Of a stretch of 64,000 bases of DNA, positions 9,559-18,765 are shown piece after piece. This DNA comes from Thiobacillus sp. Lineage in GTDB: Bacteria > Pseudomonadota > Gammaproteobacteria > Burkholderiales > Thiobacillaceae. The stretch spans positions 62,001 through 126,000 of the forward strand of contig JADFDC010000001.1 of assembly GCA_018263115.1 (NCBI GenBank), read 5' to 3'. The first letter of the stretch is position 1. Each line of letters opens with the position of its first letter. Made by a program: the position numbers and the translations under genes. The notes under the pieces were generated by a model that did not search any database, was not told the DNA's origin, and was given only the letters and a program-made list of their open reading frames with translations.

Positions 9559-10911
9559 TCAGCCCTCTTTGTCCTTGGAGAGTTTTTGCTCCAGATAATG
9601 AATGCTGGTGCCGCCTTTCTGGAAAGCGGCGTCGTCCATCAATTCCTTGTGCAGGGGAATGTTGGTCTGGATGCCCTCGACAATCATTTCCATCAGTGCG
9701 CCGCGCATGCGGGCAATAGCCTGATCACGGGTTTTGCCGTAAGCCAGTAGTTTGCCAATCATCGAGTCATAGTGCGGCGGCACAAAATAGCCTTGGTAGA
9801 CGTGTGAATCGACGCGAATGCCCGGCCCGCCGGGGGGGTGCCAGGCAGTGAGACGACCGGGTGAGGGCACGAAGGTATAGGGGTGTTCGGCGTTGACGCG
9901 GCATTCGATGGCATGGCCATCGAGCCGGATATCGCTTTGCTTGTAGCGCAGCGGCTCGCCGGCGGCAATGTGCAGTTGTTCCTGCACGATATCGACGCCG
10001 GTCACCAGTTCGGTGACCGGGTGTTCCACCTGAACACGCGTGTTCATTTCGATGAAGAAAAACTCGCCATCTTCATACAGGAATTCGAACGTGCCGGCGC
10101 CGCGATAGCCAATGCTGCGGCAGGCTTCGGCGCAACGTTCGCCGATTTTGTCGCGCAGCTTGGGATCAAGCCCGGGGGCGGGCGCTTCCTCGATGACTTT
10201 CTGGTGGCGGCGCTGCATCGAGCAGTCGCGTTCACCCAGATGGATGGCATGGCCGTGTTCGTCGGCCAGGACCTGGAATTCGACGTGTCGCGGTTTTTGC
10301 AGGTAGCGCTCCATGTAAACCATGGGGTTGCCAAACGCTGATTGCGCTTCGGCCTGTGTCATCTGCACGGAAGACAGTAGCGTAGCCTCGGTGTGCACCA
10401 CGCGCATGCCACGTCCGCCACCGCCGCCAGCCGCCTTGATGAGCACCGGGTAACCGACTTCCCGTGCGATGCGGATGATTTCGTCCGGGTCGTCGGGCAG
10501 GGCGCCGTCAGACCCTGGCACGCAGGGGACGTTGGCCTTCTTCATGGCGTCCTTGGCGGCGACCTTGTCGCCCATCAGGCGTATGGAGTCCGGGCGCGGG
10601 CCAATAAAGACGAAACCGGAAGATTCGACGCGCTCGGCGAAGTCGGCGTTTTCCGAAAGAAAGCCGTAGCCAGGATGGATGGCTTCGGCATCCGTGACTT
10701 CCGCCGCCGCGATAATTGCGGGGACACTCAGGTAGGAATGACTGGAAGGAGCCGGGCCGATGCAGACAGATTCCTCGGCGAGCTTGACATATTTCGCGTC
10801 ACGATCCGCCTCGGAATGCACGGCCACTGTCTTGATGCCCATTTCCCGACAAGCGCGCTGAATCCGCAAGGCGATTTCGCCACGGTTGGCGATGAGGATT
10901 TTTTCAAACAT
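9559..10911 (-). CDS. accC: Acetyl-CoA carboxylase, biotin carboxylase subunit
   Basis: ATP-dependent carboxylation of biotin on AccB, the first half-reaction of malonyl-CoA formation. The start [21 protein letters not shown], the ATP-grasp glycine-rich loop [13 protein letters not shown] (about 159-171), the catalytic [14 protein letters not shown] and the C-terminal [17 protein letters not shown] are all canonical. Length 450 aa is standard. It directly follows accB (9-bp gap). Confidence 0.97.
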   Translation of the reverse strand: MFEKILIANRGEIALRIQRACREMGIKTVAVHSEADRDAKYVKLAEESVCIGPAPSSHSYLSVPAIIAAAEVTDAEAIHPGYGFLSENADFAERVESSGFVFIGPRPDSIRLMGDKVAAKDAMKKANVPCVPGSDGALPDDPDEIIRIAREVGYPVLIKAAGGGGGRGMRVVHTEATLLSSVQMTQAEAQSAFGNPMVYMERYLQKPRHVEFQVLADEHGHAIHLGERDCSMQRRHQKVIEEAPAPGLDPKLRDKIGERCAEACRSIGYRGAGTFEFLYEDGEFFFIEMNTRVQVEHPVTELVTGVDIVQEQLHIAAGEPLRYKQSDIRLDGHAIECRVNAEHPYTFVPSPGRLTAWHPPGGPGIRVDSHVYQGYFVPPHYDSMIGKLLAYGKTRDQAIARMRGALMEMIVEGIQTNIPLHKELMDDAAFQKGGTSIHYLEQKLSKDKEG

Positions 10912-10920
10912 GGGTCAGGT

Positions 10921-11373
10921 TCACCCGATGATGAACAGCGGCTCGCCGTATTCCACCGGCTGGCCGTTTTCAACCAGAATGGCCTTGATCACGCCACCCT
11001 GATCCGCCTCGATTTCATTCAGCAGTTTCATGGCCTCGATGATGCAAAGCGTGTCGCCCGAAGATACCGATTGCCCGACTTCAACAAATGACTTTGCGCC
11101 GGGAGAAGGCGAGCGGTAGAACGTGCCAACCATGGGAGAACGCACGACATGGCCTTCCGGTTCGGCCGGAGCTGCATCGGCCGCCGGTGCCGGTACTGCT
11201 GGAGCTGCGGCCTGAGCAGGCGCCTGCATCATGTGTGGCGCAGCCATCATCATGGGCGCACCCGCCATGCCTTTGGAAATGCGCACTTTTTCCTCGCCTT
11301 CGGTGATCTCGAGCTCGGTAATGCCGGACTCCTCCACCAGATCAATGAGTTTTTTCAGTTTTCTGAGATCCAT
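10921..11373 (-). CDS. accB: Acetyl-CoA carboxylase biotin carboxyl carrier protein
   Basis: Carries the biotin carboxylated by AccC. The biotinylation motif [15 protein letters not shown] is near the C-terminus, following an Ala/Pro-rich flexible linker and the [22 protein letters not shown] half of the biotinyl domain. The track begins at a TTG (11382); the ATG at 11373 gives the usual [18 protein letters not shown] start with AAAGG upstream. The start lies inside the 3' end of aroQ, overlapping by 32 bp. Confidence 0.96.
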   Translation of the reverse strand: MDLRKLKKLIDLVEESGITELEITEGEEKVRISKGMAGAPMMMAAPHMMQAPAQAAAPAVPAPAADAAPAEPEGHVVRSPMVGTFYRSPSPGAKSFVEVGQSVSSGDTLCIIEAMKLLNEIEADQGGVIKAILVENGQPVEYGEPLFIIG

Positions 11374-11875
11374 GGGACGCAACCTTTACATGTAAGTGGC
11401 GCAAGGCAAACTCAAGGGCGAGTTCGTAGCCTTGCTCACCCAGCCCGGCGATGACGCCCAGGGCCAGATCGGAAAAATAGGAATGATGGCGAAAGGATTC
11501 GCGGCTATGCACGTTGGACAAATGCACTTCCACAAAGGGAATGCCGGTCGCGGCCAGCGCATCCCGCAGGGCCACGCTGGTATGCGTAAAACCGGCCGGG
11601 TTGATCAGAATGAAGTCGACCCCGTCGCGCTTTGCCTGTTGAATGCGGTCGATCAACTGGCCTTCGTGGTTGCTCTGAAAATTGTCCACACCGACGCCGC
11701 AGGCCTCGCCCCGGGTTTTCAGCGACTGGTTGATGTCCTCCAGAGTCGCCAGACCGTAGTGCTGAGGTTCGCGGCTGCCAAGCAAATTGAGATTGGGGCC
11801 ATGTAAAACCAGTATGGTTTTACGAAGTTCCTCTAATCCCTTGCCGCTTTTGCGGGTGCTGGTCATTTTGGGCAT
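11342..11875 (-). CDS. aroQ: 3-dehydroquinate dehydratase, type II
   Basis: Shikimate-pathway enzyme converting 3-dehydroquinate to 3-dehydroshikimate. Motifs [21 protein letters not shown] (active-site loop with Tyr), [16 protein letters not shown], and [20 protein letters not shown] are all type II hallmarks. The first ~15 residues ([17 protein letters not shown]) are unusual and the true start may be further in. The last 10 codons overlap accB in another frame, giving a C-terminal tail longer than usual. Confidence 0.95.
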   Translation of the reverse strand: MPKMTSTRKSGKGLEELRKTILVLHGPNLNLLGSREPQHYGLATLEDINQSLKTRGEACGVGVDNFQSNHEGQLIDRIQQAKRDGVDFILINPAGFTHTSVALRDALAATGIPFVEVHLSNVHSRESFRHHSYFSDLALGVIAGLGEQGYELALEFALRHLHVKVASHGSQKTEKTH

Positions 11876-11932
11876 GGGCGCGAGTTTGCAACAAAATCCA
11901 TGAAAATGTCCAGATTTTGAAGAAAATTGTGG

Positions 11933-12457
11933 CTAAATCAGTGGAGCAAGTAGTAGCTCTAGCCGTGACTTGTCGAGTCCGCCTATGATTTTTTCCTTTA
12001 ATTGGCCTCGCCGATCGTAAATCAGCGTATAGGGAAGACCACCAGTCGAGTTACCAAGCGCGCGCATTTTTTCGGATTCATTGATGCCGCCGATCAGAAC
12101 GGGATAGTTAACGGCAAATTCCCGCACAAAGCCAGCAACATCCTTGGGATTATCCAGTGCAATCCCGACAAATTGTACATTTTCACCGGTTAATCGTTCC
12201 TGGGTTTCAACGAAATGGGGGATTTCCTCCCGGCAAGGGGGGCACCAGGTCGCCCAGAAATTCACTATCAACACCTTGCCTCGGTACTGGCCGAGGGTCT
12301 GGGACTGGTTATGCAAATCAGGCATGGAGATTTGAAGCAAGGCATCTGCCACGCCTGATTCTGGGGTGCCCGGCAACCGATGCCAGATTGAAGCGCCAAT
12401 GCCCGCTGCAAGCGCCAGTAAGGCAACAGTTGCCAATAGCGCGGTCTGGCGGCTCAT
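11933..12457 (-). CDS. TlpA-family periplasmic thioredoxin-like protein
   Basis: An N-terminal membrane anchor (LLATVALLALAAGIGASIW) is followed by a thioredoxin fold with the active site NFWATWCPPCREE (about 90-102) and the cis-proline region GGLPYTLIYDRRG. Such proteins act as periplasmic disulfide reductases, often for cytochrome c maturation or copper handling. It starts 7 bp after dsbD stops, so DsbD is a plausible electron donor; this partnership is inferred from adjacency. Confidence 0.9.
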   Translation of the reverse strand: MSRQTALLATVALLALAAGIGASIWHRLPGTPESGVADALLQISMPDLHNQSQTLGQYRGKVLIVNFWATWCPPCREEIPHFVETQERLTGENVQFVGIALDNPKDVAGFVREFAVNYPVLIGGINESEKMRALGNSTGGLPYTLIYDRRGQLKEKIIGGLDKSRLELLLAPLI

Positions 12458-12463
12458 GCGTGT

Positions 12464-14842
12464 TCAGGGAGCGCCAAAGGCTTTATTCAGGCTGGCCAGA
12501 AATTTGTCCGTAGCTTCGTAGCCGATTACTTTATGTGAAGCCTGCTGGCCATCCTGACCCCAGAAAATAATGCCTGGGGGGCCGAATAGACCAAAACGCT
12601 TGAGCAGAGCCTTGTCGTCAGCTGTATTGCCCGTTACGTCTGCCTGTAACAGAACCGAAGTGGCGAGGCGGCTCTGTACCTTTGCGTCTGAAAATGTGAA
12701 TTTTTCCATTTCCTTGCAGGACACGCACCAGTCTGCATAAAAATCCAGCATGACAGGTTTGCCGGCGGCTTTGGCGGCGGCGAGACGATTGTCCAGGTCC
12801 GCTACATTCTTCACTTTTTCAAAAGCCAGGCCGTGAGATGCCGCGGGCTGGCCCGTGACAGGTCCTGACAGGGCACCCTGATAAACCGCCAGTGGCTGCA
12901 GGATATCGCGGCTGCCGCCAAGCGCACCCAGCAGCAAACCCAGACCGGCAATCAACGAAACCACGCCGACGCCTTTCCAGAAGCGCGACCAGCCATGTGC
13001 ATGCTGCGGAAGTGGATCCAGTGCGTGTAAATACACGGCGGAAATAATCAGCAGGGCGGCCCACAATCCCATGTGGACCCAGGAAGGCAAGAAAGGCGAA
13101 ATCAGCCAGATGGCCACGCCCAGCATGGCCACGCCAAAAAAGTATTTAACGCCATTCATCCAGGCACCGGCCTTAGGTAGCAGTGTTCCAGCTGACAAGC
13201 CTACCGCCAGCAATGGAACGCCCATGCCCAGGGCCAGGAAAAATAGTGAGAGGCCGCCTTTCAGGCTGTCGCCGGTCTGGGCAATGTAGGCCAGCGCGGC
13301 GGCCAGCGGCGGGGCCACGCAGGGTCCGACGATCAGCGCGGACAGTGCGCCCATGCCGAATACGCCGGTGAAATGCCCGCCATGCAGCTTGTTGCTGGTT
13401 TCTGTGAGCTTGCTTTGCAAAGCGCTGGGCAGTTGCAGGTCGTAAAAACCGAACATCGACAGTGCCAGCGCCACAAATATCGCCGCGCCAATACCGAGCG
13501 CGATGGGGTTCTGCAAGGCGTTGGACAGGAGCGTTCCGGATTGGGCCGCGATGATGCCGACAATGGCATAGGTGATGGCCATGCCCAGCACATAAGCCAG
13601 TGACAGGAGAAAACCGCTGCTGCGAGTCACATGTTTCTGTCCGGCGATGATGCCCGACAGGATGGGAATCATCGGGAATACACAGGGCGTCAACGACAGC
13701 GCCAGACCAAAACCGAAGAAAGCGGCTATCGCCATCCACAGTCCGCCACCCTTCAGCGTGCGTTCGATGCTTGCAGCATCACCTGTATCGGCGGTTTCAT
13801 CTGCGGGAGTATTTAAAAGGCTGGCTGAAGACTGGCCAGATGCTGTCGTACCAGTTGAAGTCAAGGTAAACGACTTGTCGATAGGCGGATAGCAAATCCC
13901 CTTCTCGCTGCAACCCTGATAACTGATTTCAACCGTGAATTTCTCTCCCACGCCCAGGGCGCGGGAGAGTGGAACATCAGCCGTGAAGTCGTGATGATAG
14001 ACCTCGGTACGGCCAAAGTTGGGGTCTTCCTTGACATCGGGCTGTGGCGTGGAGGCCTTCGCGAGAGTTACGCCTTCGGGAGACTTCACTGAAAATTTGA
14101 GCTTGTCCCTGTAAAGGTAATAATCCGGTGCGATCGTATAGGTGATTGACAGGGTACCGGCATCTTTCATGCGGGCAGCGGATTTGAATGCCTCTTCTGG
14201 CGGCAGAAATTCCTCTTCCACGCCTTCGTCGCTGGCCAGTGTGCGCAAGCCCGCCAGAGCAGCGCTCGATTGAACACCCGGGGTGGATATTTCGGGCTGA
14301 GTGTTTGCCGATTTTGCAGCAGGCGGTTCAGGTTGCGCATCAGGCTTCGACGGCTCAGGCTTTTTGGGGGTGGAGGATGCCGAAGCTTCCTTCTTGGGCG
14401 CTTCCAAAGCCACCAACTGGAATTTGGCGGTTTCCGTGATGGGCATGTAACACACACCATCCTCGGCGCAGCCCTGGAAAGTAGCGCTCAGCGTGACAGG
14501 CAAAGCCTTGCCGGGCTTGCGCTCAACCGGAAGTTTGATGATGGCCCATTTCTTGTAGATTTCGACGGTGCCGAAAGTGGGGTCGTTCTTGGTTTTGCTT
14601 TCCGGAAACTGTGCCTTGCCCAGTTTTGCGCCGCTCAATGAGAACTTGAATTTGTCCCGGTAGAGATAATAGCCGTCAGCAATTTTCCAGGCGGCTTCGA
14701 TGGTGTTGGCGTCGAGCGGACGCGCCTTGAATTTGAATGCTTCCGCCGGGTCGAGAAAATCTTCTTCGGCCGATGCGGGTGACACCACAACCGACAACAA
14801 CAGGGCTGGCAAGGCGATCAGGTATTTCAGCATGCGGTTCAT
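12464..14842 (-). CDS. dsbD: Thiol:disulfide interchange protein DsbD with duplicated N-terminal domain
   Basis: Moves electrons from cytoplasmic thioredoxin across the inner membrane to periplasmic partners. After a signal peptide there are two nDsbD-like domains, about residues 25-150 (cysteines in GCAEDGVCY) and about 208-330 (GCSEKGICY), joined by a Pro/Lys/Ala linker. Then come the membrane domain, with LTPCVFPMIPILSG and VGPCVAPPLAAALAY, and the C-terminal thioredoxin domain with DWCVSCKEME. At 792 aa it is more than 200 aa longer than E. coli DsbD, accounted for by the extra alpha domain. It is followed by the TlpA gene. Confidence 0.94.
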   Translation of the reverse strand: MNRMLKYLIALPALLLSVVVSPASAEEDFLDPAEAFKFKARPLDANTIEAAWKIADGYYLYRDKFKFSLSGAKLGKAQFPESKTKNDPTFGTVEIYKKWAIIKLPVERKPGKALPVTLSATFQGCAEDGVCYMPITETAKFQLVALEAPKKEASASSTPKKPEPSKPDAQPEPPAAKSANTQPEISTPGVQSSAALAGLRTLASDEGVEEEFLPPEEAFKSAARMKDAGTLSITYTIAPDYYLYRDKLKFSVKSPEGVTLAKASTPQPDVKEDPNFGRTEVYHHDFTADVPLSRALGVGEKFTVEISYQGCSEKGICYPPIDKSFTLTSTGTTASGQSSASLLNTPADETADTGDAASIERTLKGGGLWMAIAAFFGFGLALSLTPCVFPMIPILSGIIAGQKHVTRSSGFLLSLAYVLGMAITYAIVGIIAAQSGTLLSNALQNPIALGIGAAIFVALALSMFGFYDLQLPSALQSKLTETSNKLHGGHFTGVFGMGALSALIVGPCVAPPLAAALAYIAQTGDSLKGGLSLFFLALGMGVPLLAVGLSAGTLLPKAGAWMNGVKYFFGVAMLGVAIWLISPFLPSWVHMGLWAALLIISAVYLHALDPLPQHAHGWSRFWKGVGVVSLIAGLGLLLGALGGSRDILQPLAVYQGALSGPVTGQPAASHGLAFEKVKNVADLDNRLAAAKAAGKPVMLDFYADWCVSCKEMEKFTFSDAKVQSRLATSVLLQADVTGNTADDKALLKRFGLFGPPGIIFWGQDGQQASHKVIGYEATDKFLASLNKAFGAP

Positions 14843-14854
14843 GGCAGTCTCTCG

Positions 14855-15187
14855 TTACGGGTTGTCTTTGTTGTTGACGATTTCTTCAGCTACCCACAGC
14901 AGATACTCAGGCAGGCCGGCATCAGTTGCGACCGCGAGGATCTCGGGGAGTTCGTAAGGATGGCAGGCTTTGAGAGCAGACTCAAGCTGGGGATAACGAT
15001 CACGGGTGGTTTTGATAATCAGCAGCACTTCCGGCGAAGCTTCAATCTTCCCTTTCCACCGGTAAAGCGAAGTTAGACCGGGCAGGATATTGATGCACGC
15101 GGCAAGCCGTTCTTCAATCAGTTTGCCAGCCGCTTCGCGGGCAAGTAATTCATTCGGGAAGGTGGAAAAGACAATCAGCGCAGCCAT
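14855..15187 (-). CDS. cutA: Divalent-cation tolerance protein CutA
   Basis: Small trimeric PII-like protein of 110 aa. Family motifs LVVFSTFPN-like at the N-terminus (LIVFSTFPNELLAREAAGKL), AACINILPGLTSLYRWKGKI and HPYELPEILAV are present. Linked to copper tolerance in E. coli, but the molecular role is unsettled. Adjacent to dsbD in the same orientation, an association also known in enterobacteria. Confidence 0.94.
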   Translation of the reverse strand: MAALIVFSTFPNELLAREAAGKLIEERLAACINILPGLTSLYRWKGKIEASPEVLLIIKTTRDRYPQLESALKACHPYELPEILAVATDAGLPEYLLWVAEEIVNNKDNP

Positions 15188-15271
15188 GGCCTAACATTGT
15201 ACAAAGAGTCTCCGGGCATTGAACTGGAATGAAACGCCCATATTTGTCTTGCTTTGTATGAAAGGCCTTAC

Positions 15272-15700
15272 ATGCCCGCATGGATTTTTCTGATCGCGAT
15301 GCTTGCTTTTCCGGTGGCTGAGGTTGCGTCCATTATCTGGATGTCCGGTTTGGCCGGCTGGTGGACGCTGGTCTGGCTGGCGGCGGCTTTTTTTGGCGGG
15401 CTGGCATTAATTCGCTTCGAGCGACTTGCCTTTGCTCCGCGCATGCTGTTTAACCTTCAACAAGGCCACAGCCCGTTCAAGGCGCTGTTTACGTCCACGC
15501 GGTTGTTTATCGCGGGCGGGCTGCTGATGTTTCCTGGCCTGATCACCGATGTCATGGCACTGGTGTTGATGGTGTTACCCGGAACATGGCGCAAACCACC
15601 AATGCGGCGGTATGAAGCCGCCAACGACGAAGTAATCGAGGGTGAATTCACCCGCGAGAGGGAAGTGATTTCAGAAAGGTTTCCACGTCGGGATATTTGA
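15272..15700 (+). CDS. fxsA: FxsA family membrane protein
   Basis: Inner-membrane protein of about 142 aa with hydrophobic segments (MPAWIFLIAMLAFPVAEVASI; WWTLVWLAAAFFGGLALI; LFIAGGLLMFPGLITDVMALVLMVL) and a charged C-terminal tail, matching FxsA, whose E. coli member alleviates F-plasmid exclusion of phage T7. The track starts at a TTG (15254); the ATG at 15272 has AAAGG upstream and is preferred. Its 3' end overlaps the convergent epimerase-like gene by 53 bp. Confidence 0.88.
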   Translation: MPAWIFLIAMLAFPVAEVASIIWMSGLAGWWTLVWLAAAFFGGLALIRFERLAFAPRMLFNLQQGHSPFKALFTSTRLFIAGGLLMFPGLITDVMALVLMVLPGTWRKPPMRRYEAANDEVIEGEFTREREVISERFPRRDI

Positions 15701-16538
15701 GCTTTGCCCGCAGTTCTGCTTTAAGCCGCGTGTTGTCGAGTATGCGCGACTCGTTCAGGAAAGACAGCAGCGCGGGAGATAAAACCACTTGCGCTTCCGC
15801 GCGGGTAATGCGCGGGCTGCGCGGCAGGTCGAAACGGTCAGCCACCCTGTCAAAATAATCCCCCATTTTTTCCACGCTGTCGTCCACGGCGTGGTAAACC
15901 CGGTTGGGCTTGCCGCGGAACAATACCAGTCTGACCAGATTGGCCAGGTCATCCGCATGAATGTGGTTGGTGTAACTGTCTTCTTCGCTTCGCACGGCGG
16001 GGGTTTGCTTGCGGATACGCTCGAGGGGCAGTCTGTCGACAGCATAAATTCCGGGTGCGCGGAGTATGACAAGCCGGATGCCGTTGCGTGCTGCGAACCG
16101 CCGCAACTGCTGTTCGGCATCGACCCTTCTTTTGGCTCGGCTGTTTGATGGGGCGGTCGGCCGGTGTTCAAAAACCCTTTCACCATTGCAGTTTCCATAC
16201 ACACCGCTGGTGCTGATATAGACCATTCGGCGTGGTAGACTGCCTCGCTTTGCGGCGGCTTTGCCCAATGCGGCGATGAGGTGACGGGTGCGTGAGTCGT
16301 CTTCAGTATCCCCTGGCGGCGGCGCGAGGTGCGCGACCCAGGGCGCAAGACCCGCGATTCGATTAAGACTGCCTGGCTTGTCCAGATCAGCCATTACGGG
16401 AAGCGCGCTTGCCTTTCGGACGCGAACGGCTGATTCACTCGAGCGGGCCAGGCCCAGAATACGCTGGTTGGGTTGGCTGGACGCAAGGCGTGTCCCGATG
16501 TCGCCCATGCCCACAATTAACAATGACAGTTTTTTCAT
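15648..16538 (-). CDS. NAD-dependent epimerase/dehydratase family protein
   Basis: Extended SDR-like protein with a nucleotide-binding N-terminus (SLLIVGMGDIGTRLA), the active-site-like segment MVYISTSGVYGN and a later HIHADDLANLVRLVL motif typical of NAD(P)-binding epimerase-type proteins. It resembles the YeeZ group. Substrate is unknown. Divergent from the 2Fe-2S reductase gene with only 16 bp between starts; convergent and overlapping with fxsA. Confidence 0.82.
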   Translation of the reverse strand: MKKLSLLIVGMGDIGTRLASSQPNQRILGLARSSESAVRVRKASALPVMADLDKPGSLNRIAGLAPWVAHLAPPPGDTEDDSRTRHLIAALGKAAAKRGSLPRRMVYISTSGVYGNCNGERVFEHRPTAPSNSRAKRRVDAEQQLRRFAARNGIRLVILRAPGIYAVDRLPLERIRKQTPAVRSEEDSYTNHIHADDLANLVRLVLFRGKPNRVYHAVDDSVEKMGDYFDRVADRFDLPRSPRITRAEAQVVLSPALLSFLNESRILDNTRLKAELRAKLKYPDVETFLKSLPSRG

Positions 16539-16554
16539 GAACGAATTTTAAGTC

Positions 16555-17571
16555 ATGTCACATCAGGTAACGATCCAGCCCAGCGGACACCAGTTTTATG
16601 TCAATGAGGATGAAACCATCCTGACCGCCGCCTTGCGGGAAGGGTTTACCTTGCCGTACGGCTGCCGCAACGGGGCGTGCGGATCATGCAAAGGCAAGAT
16701 ATTGCAGGGCAAGGTGGATTACGGGAAATTTCAGTCCAATACGCTCAAGCCTGAGGAAATCGCGGAAGGCAAAGTCCTGTTCTGCGTAGCCAAACCGCTG
16801 ACCGACCTGGTTGTCGAGGCGAAGGAAATTCGCGCGGCGGGCGAGGTGCCCATCAAGACCCTGCCTTGTCGGGTGCAGAAATTGCAGAAACTGGCGGATG
16901 ACGTGATGCTGATGCAGTTGAAACTGCCGGCCAACGAGCGTCTGCAATTCCTGGCGGGACAATACATCGATTTTCTGCTCAAGGACGGAAGACGTCGCAG
17001 TTATTCCATCGCCAACCCGCCGCACTCGGATGAGTTCATCGACTTGCATCTCAGGCATGTTCCGGGCGGGAGGTTTACCGACCATGTATTCAGCGCAATG
17101 AAGGAAAAGGACATTCTTCGTTTTGAAGGGCCGCATGGCAGCTTTTTCATCCGCGAGGACTCAGACAAGCCCATCATTTTCGTGGCTGGGGGCACTGGCT
17201 TCGCGCCGATCAAGGGCATGCTGGAACATTTCTTTGCCGAGGAGAGCAGCAGGCAGATGGTTCTTTACTGGGGCGCGCGGGCAAGGAAGGATGTTTACAT
17301 GCCGGAGTTACCCATCCAGTGGCAGCAGGAACATTCCAATTTCAGTTTCATTCCCGTGCTGTCCGATCCCTTGACGGAAGACCAGTGGCAGGGCCGCCGC
17401 GGCTATGTACATCAGGCGGTACTGGAAGATTTCGATGATCTGTCTGGCTTTGAGGTCTATGCCTGTGGCGCTCCGGTAATGGTTGATGCGGCCCGCCAGT
17501 CATTTACCCAGACGCGCAGTTTGCCGGAAGACGCGTTTTATGCAGATTCTTTTGTTTATCAGGCGGACTAA
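16555..17571 (+). CDS. 2Fe-2S ferredoxin-type flavin reductase (CDP-6-deoxy-delta-3,4-glucoseen reductase-like)
   Basis: An N-terminal plant-type ferredoxin domain with CRNGACGSCKGK and a fourth cysteine (VLFCVAKPL), an FAD-binding barrel with RRRSYSIANPP (about 143-153), and an NAD-binding domain with FVAGGTGFAPIKGML (about 208-222). This architecture is annotated as CDP-glucoseen reductase or phenol hydroxylase reductase. No sugar-deoxygenation genes are nearby, so it is probably a general NAD(P)H-dependent electron-transfer reductase; physiological partner unknown. Confidence 0.87.
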   Translation: MSHQVTIQPSGHQFYVNEDETILTAALREGFTLPYGCRNGACGSCKGKILQGKVDYGKFQSNTLKPEEIAEGKVLFCVAKPLTDLVVEAKEIRAAGEVPIKTLPCRVQKLQKLADDVMLMQLKLPANERLQFLAGQYIDFLLKDGRRRSYSIANPPHSDEFIDLHLRHVPGGRFTDHVFSAMKEKDILRFEGPHGSFFIREDSDKPIIFVAGGTGFAPIKGMLEHFFAEESSRQMVLYWGARARKDVYMPELPIQWQQEHSNFSFIPVLSDPLTEDQWQGRRGYVHQAVLEDFDDLSGFEVYACGAPVMVDAARQSFTQTRSLPEDAFYADSFVYQAD

Positions 17572-17589
17572 TATCCAGCGGAAGCCAGG

Positions 17590-18765
17590 TTAATTTTTCT
17601 GTTGGCAGAGTTGTAAAGCCTGCTTGAGGTGGCCGCAAGCCTCGGTCATTTGACCAGATTGTTCCTTGAATGCCGCCAGCGCCAGGTGCGCGTCGATGTT
17701 GGGTGAGACGGCGAGACTGGCTTCGGCATAACTTTGCGCCTTGCCCCAGAGCTTCTCATGCGCGCATAAATCCGCCAGCGACATGAGCAGCGCGCCATCA
17801 CGAGGGCGCTCGGCCAGCCATTTTTCCGCCCGCTCGATTTGTCTGAGGGGGCTTTTGCCAATGATCTGGCCAAATCGAGCGGCGAGCGTTTGATCCCAGT
17901 GGGCATTAAGCGAAGTTTCCAGAATTTCCACGGCTGTATCGTGACCGCCCAGGCTGGCAAATGCATTCGCTGCCTCAAGCGCATTGGCTGGGTCGGATTT
18001 GAAGGTTTCCGGCAATTTCTTCCAGTACTCGAGCAGTCCTTTGTCGTCGTCAGCCCGGCGCTTGATATTGCCCAGATGCGCCGCGCGCTGGATGTGCTGG
18101 ATGACGGCAGGTTCCAGTGCGTTGGCCTTGGATAGCTGCTCGGACAGCTTCAGCACTTCATCCCACTGGCCCAGCATTTGGCGCGCCTTCAATTCCAGAC
18201 GAAGCAGCGCGGTGTGTGCGGGTGCGATGACTTTGCCTGCTTCGATGGCGCTTAGCGCGCCAGTGGCGTCCCGTTCGGCGAGTCGGCCTTCCGCGTCTGC
18301 AAACAGGGCGGCAAGCGGCGAATCGCTCTCCCGGGCTTCCGCCAGATAAGCGTCACGCCGCGAATAAGCCCGGATTTCTCCGGCCGCTCGCCCAGCCAAT
18401 ACACGGCCAAGCTGCACACGGGCGGAATCGGCCTGGATGCGGCTGGCCAGTTTTTCCGCTTCCTGGTAACGGCCTTCCAGATAAGCTGCCAAGGCCTCCG
18501 TAAACAGCGCATTCTGTTTTTCGGCTTCACGCTTTTGATTGCGTGCCTTGACTGCCTCGGGCAGGTTAAGGGTAAGGATGGCAAGCCGGGTCAACAGGTA
18601 GGCGCCGGTTACCAGCAGCCCCAGCAATAACAGAAAGCTGACAAACGAGAGCTCGGCGCGCCAGGGCGGATAGACCAGCACGACATAGCCGGGGTCATAG
18701 CGGCCGGCCAGGGCAAGACCCACGGCAACCATGGCTAGAACGATGAGGGAAACCAGCCATCGCAT
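17590..18765 (-). CDS. hemY: HemY-like protein, haem-biosynthesis-associated TPR protein
   Basis: Two N-terminal membrane helices (LVSLIVLAMVAVGLALAG; LSFVSFLLLLGLLVTGAYLLTRLA) with the intervening DPGYVVLVYPPWRAELSF typical of HemY, followed by a cytosolic or periplasmic TPR-rich region. Not the eukaryote-like protoporphyrinogen oxidase of the same name. In E. coli it is the last gene of the hemCDXY operon; here it overlaps hemX by one base, the same order. Confidence 0.93.
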   Translation of the reverse strand: MRWLVSLIVLAMVAVGLALAGRYDPGYVVLVYPPWRAELSFVSFLLLLGLLVTGAYLLTRLAILTLNLPEAVKARNQKREAEKQNALFTEALAAYLEGRYQEAEKLASRIQADSARVQLGRVLAGRAAGEIRAYSRRDAYLAEARESDSPLAALFADAEGRLAERDATGALSAIEAGKVIAPAHTALLRLELKARQMLGQWDEVLKLSEQLSKANALEPAVIQHIQRAAHLGNIKRRADDDKGLLEYWKKLPETFKSDPANALEAANAFASLGGHDTAVEILETSLNAHWDQTLAARFGQIIGKSPLRQIERAEKWLAERPRDGALLMSLADLCAHEKLWGKAQSYAEASLAVSPNIDAHLALAAFKEQSGQMTEACGHLKQALQLCQQKN

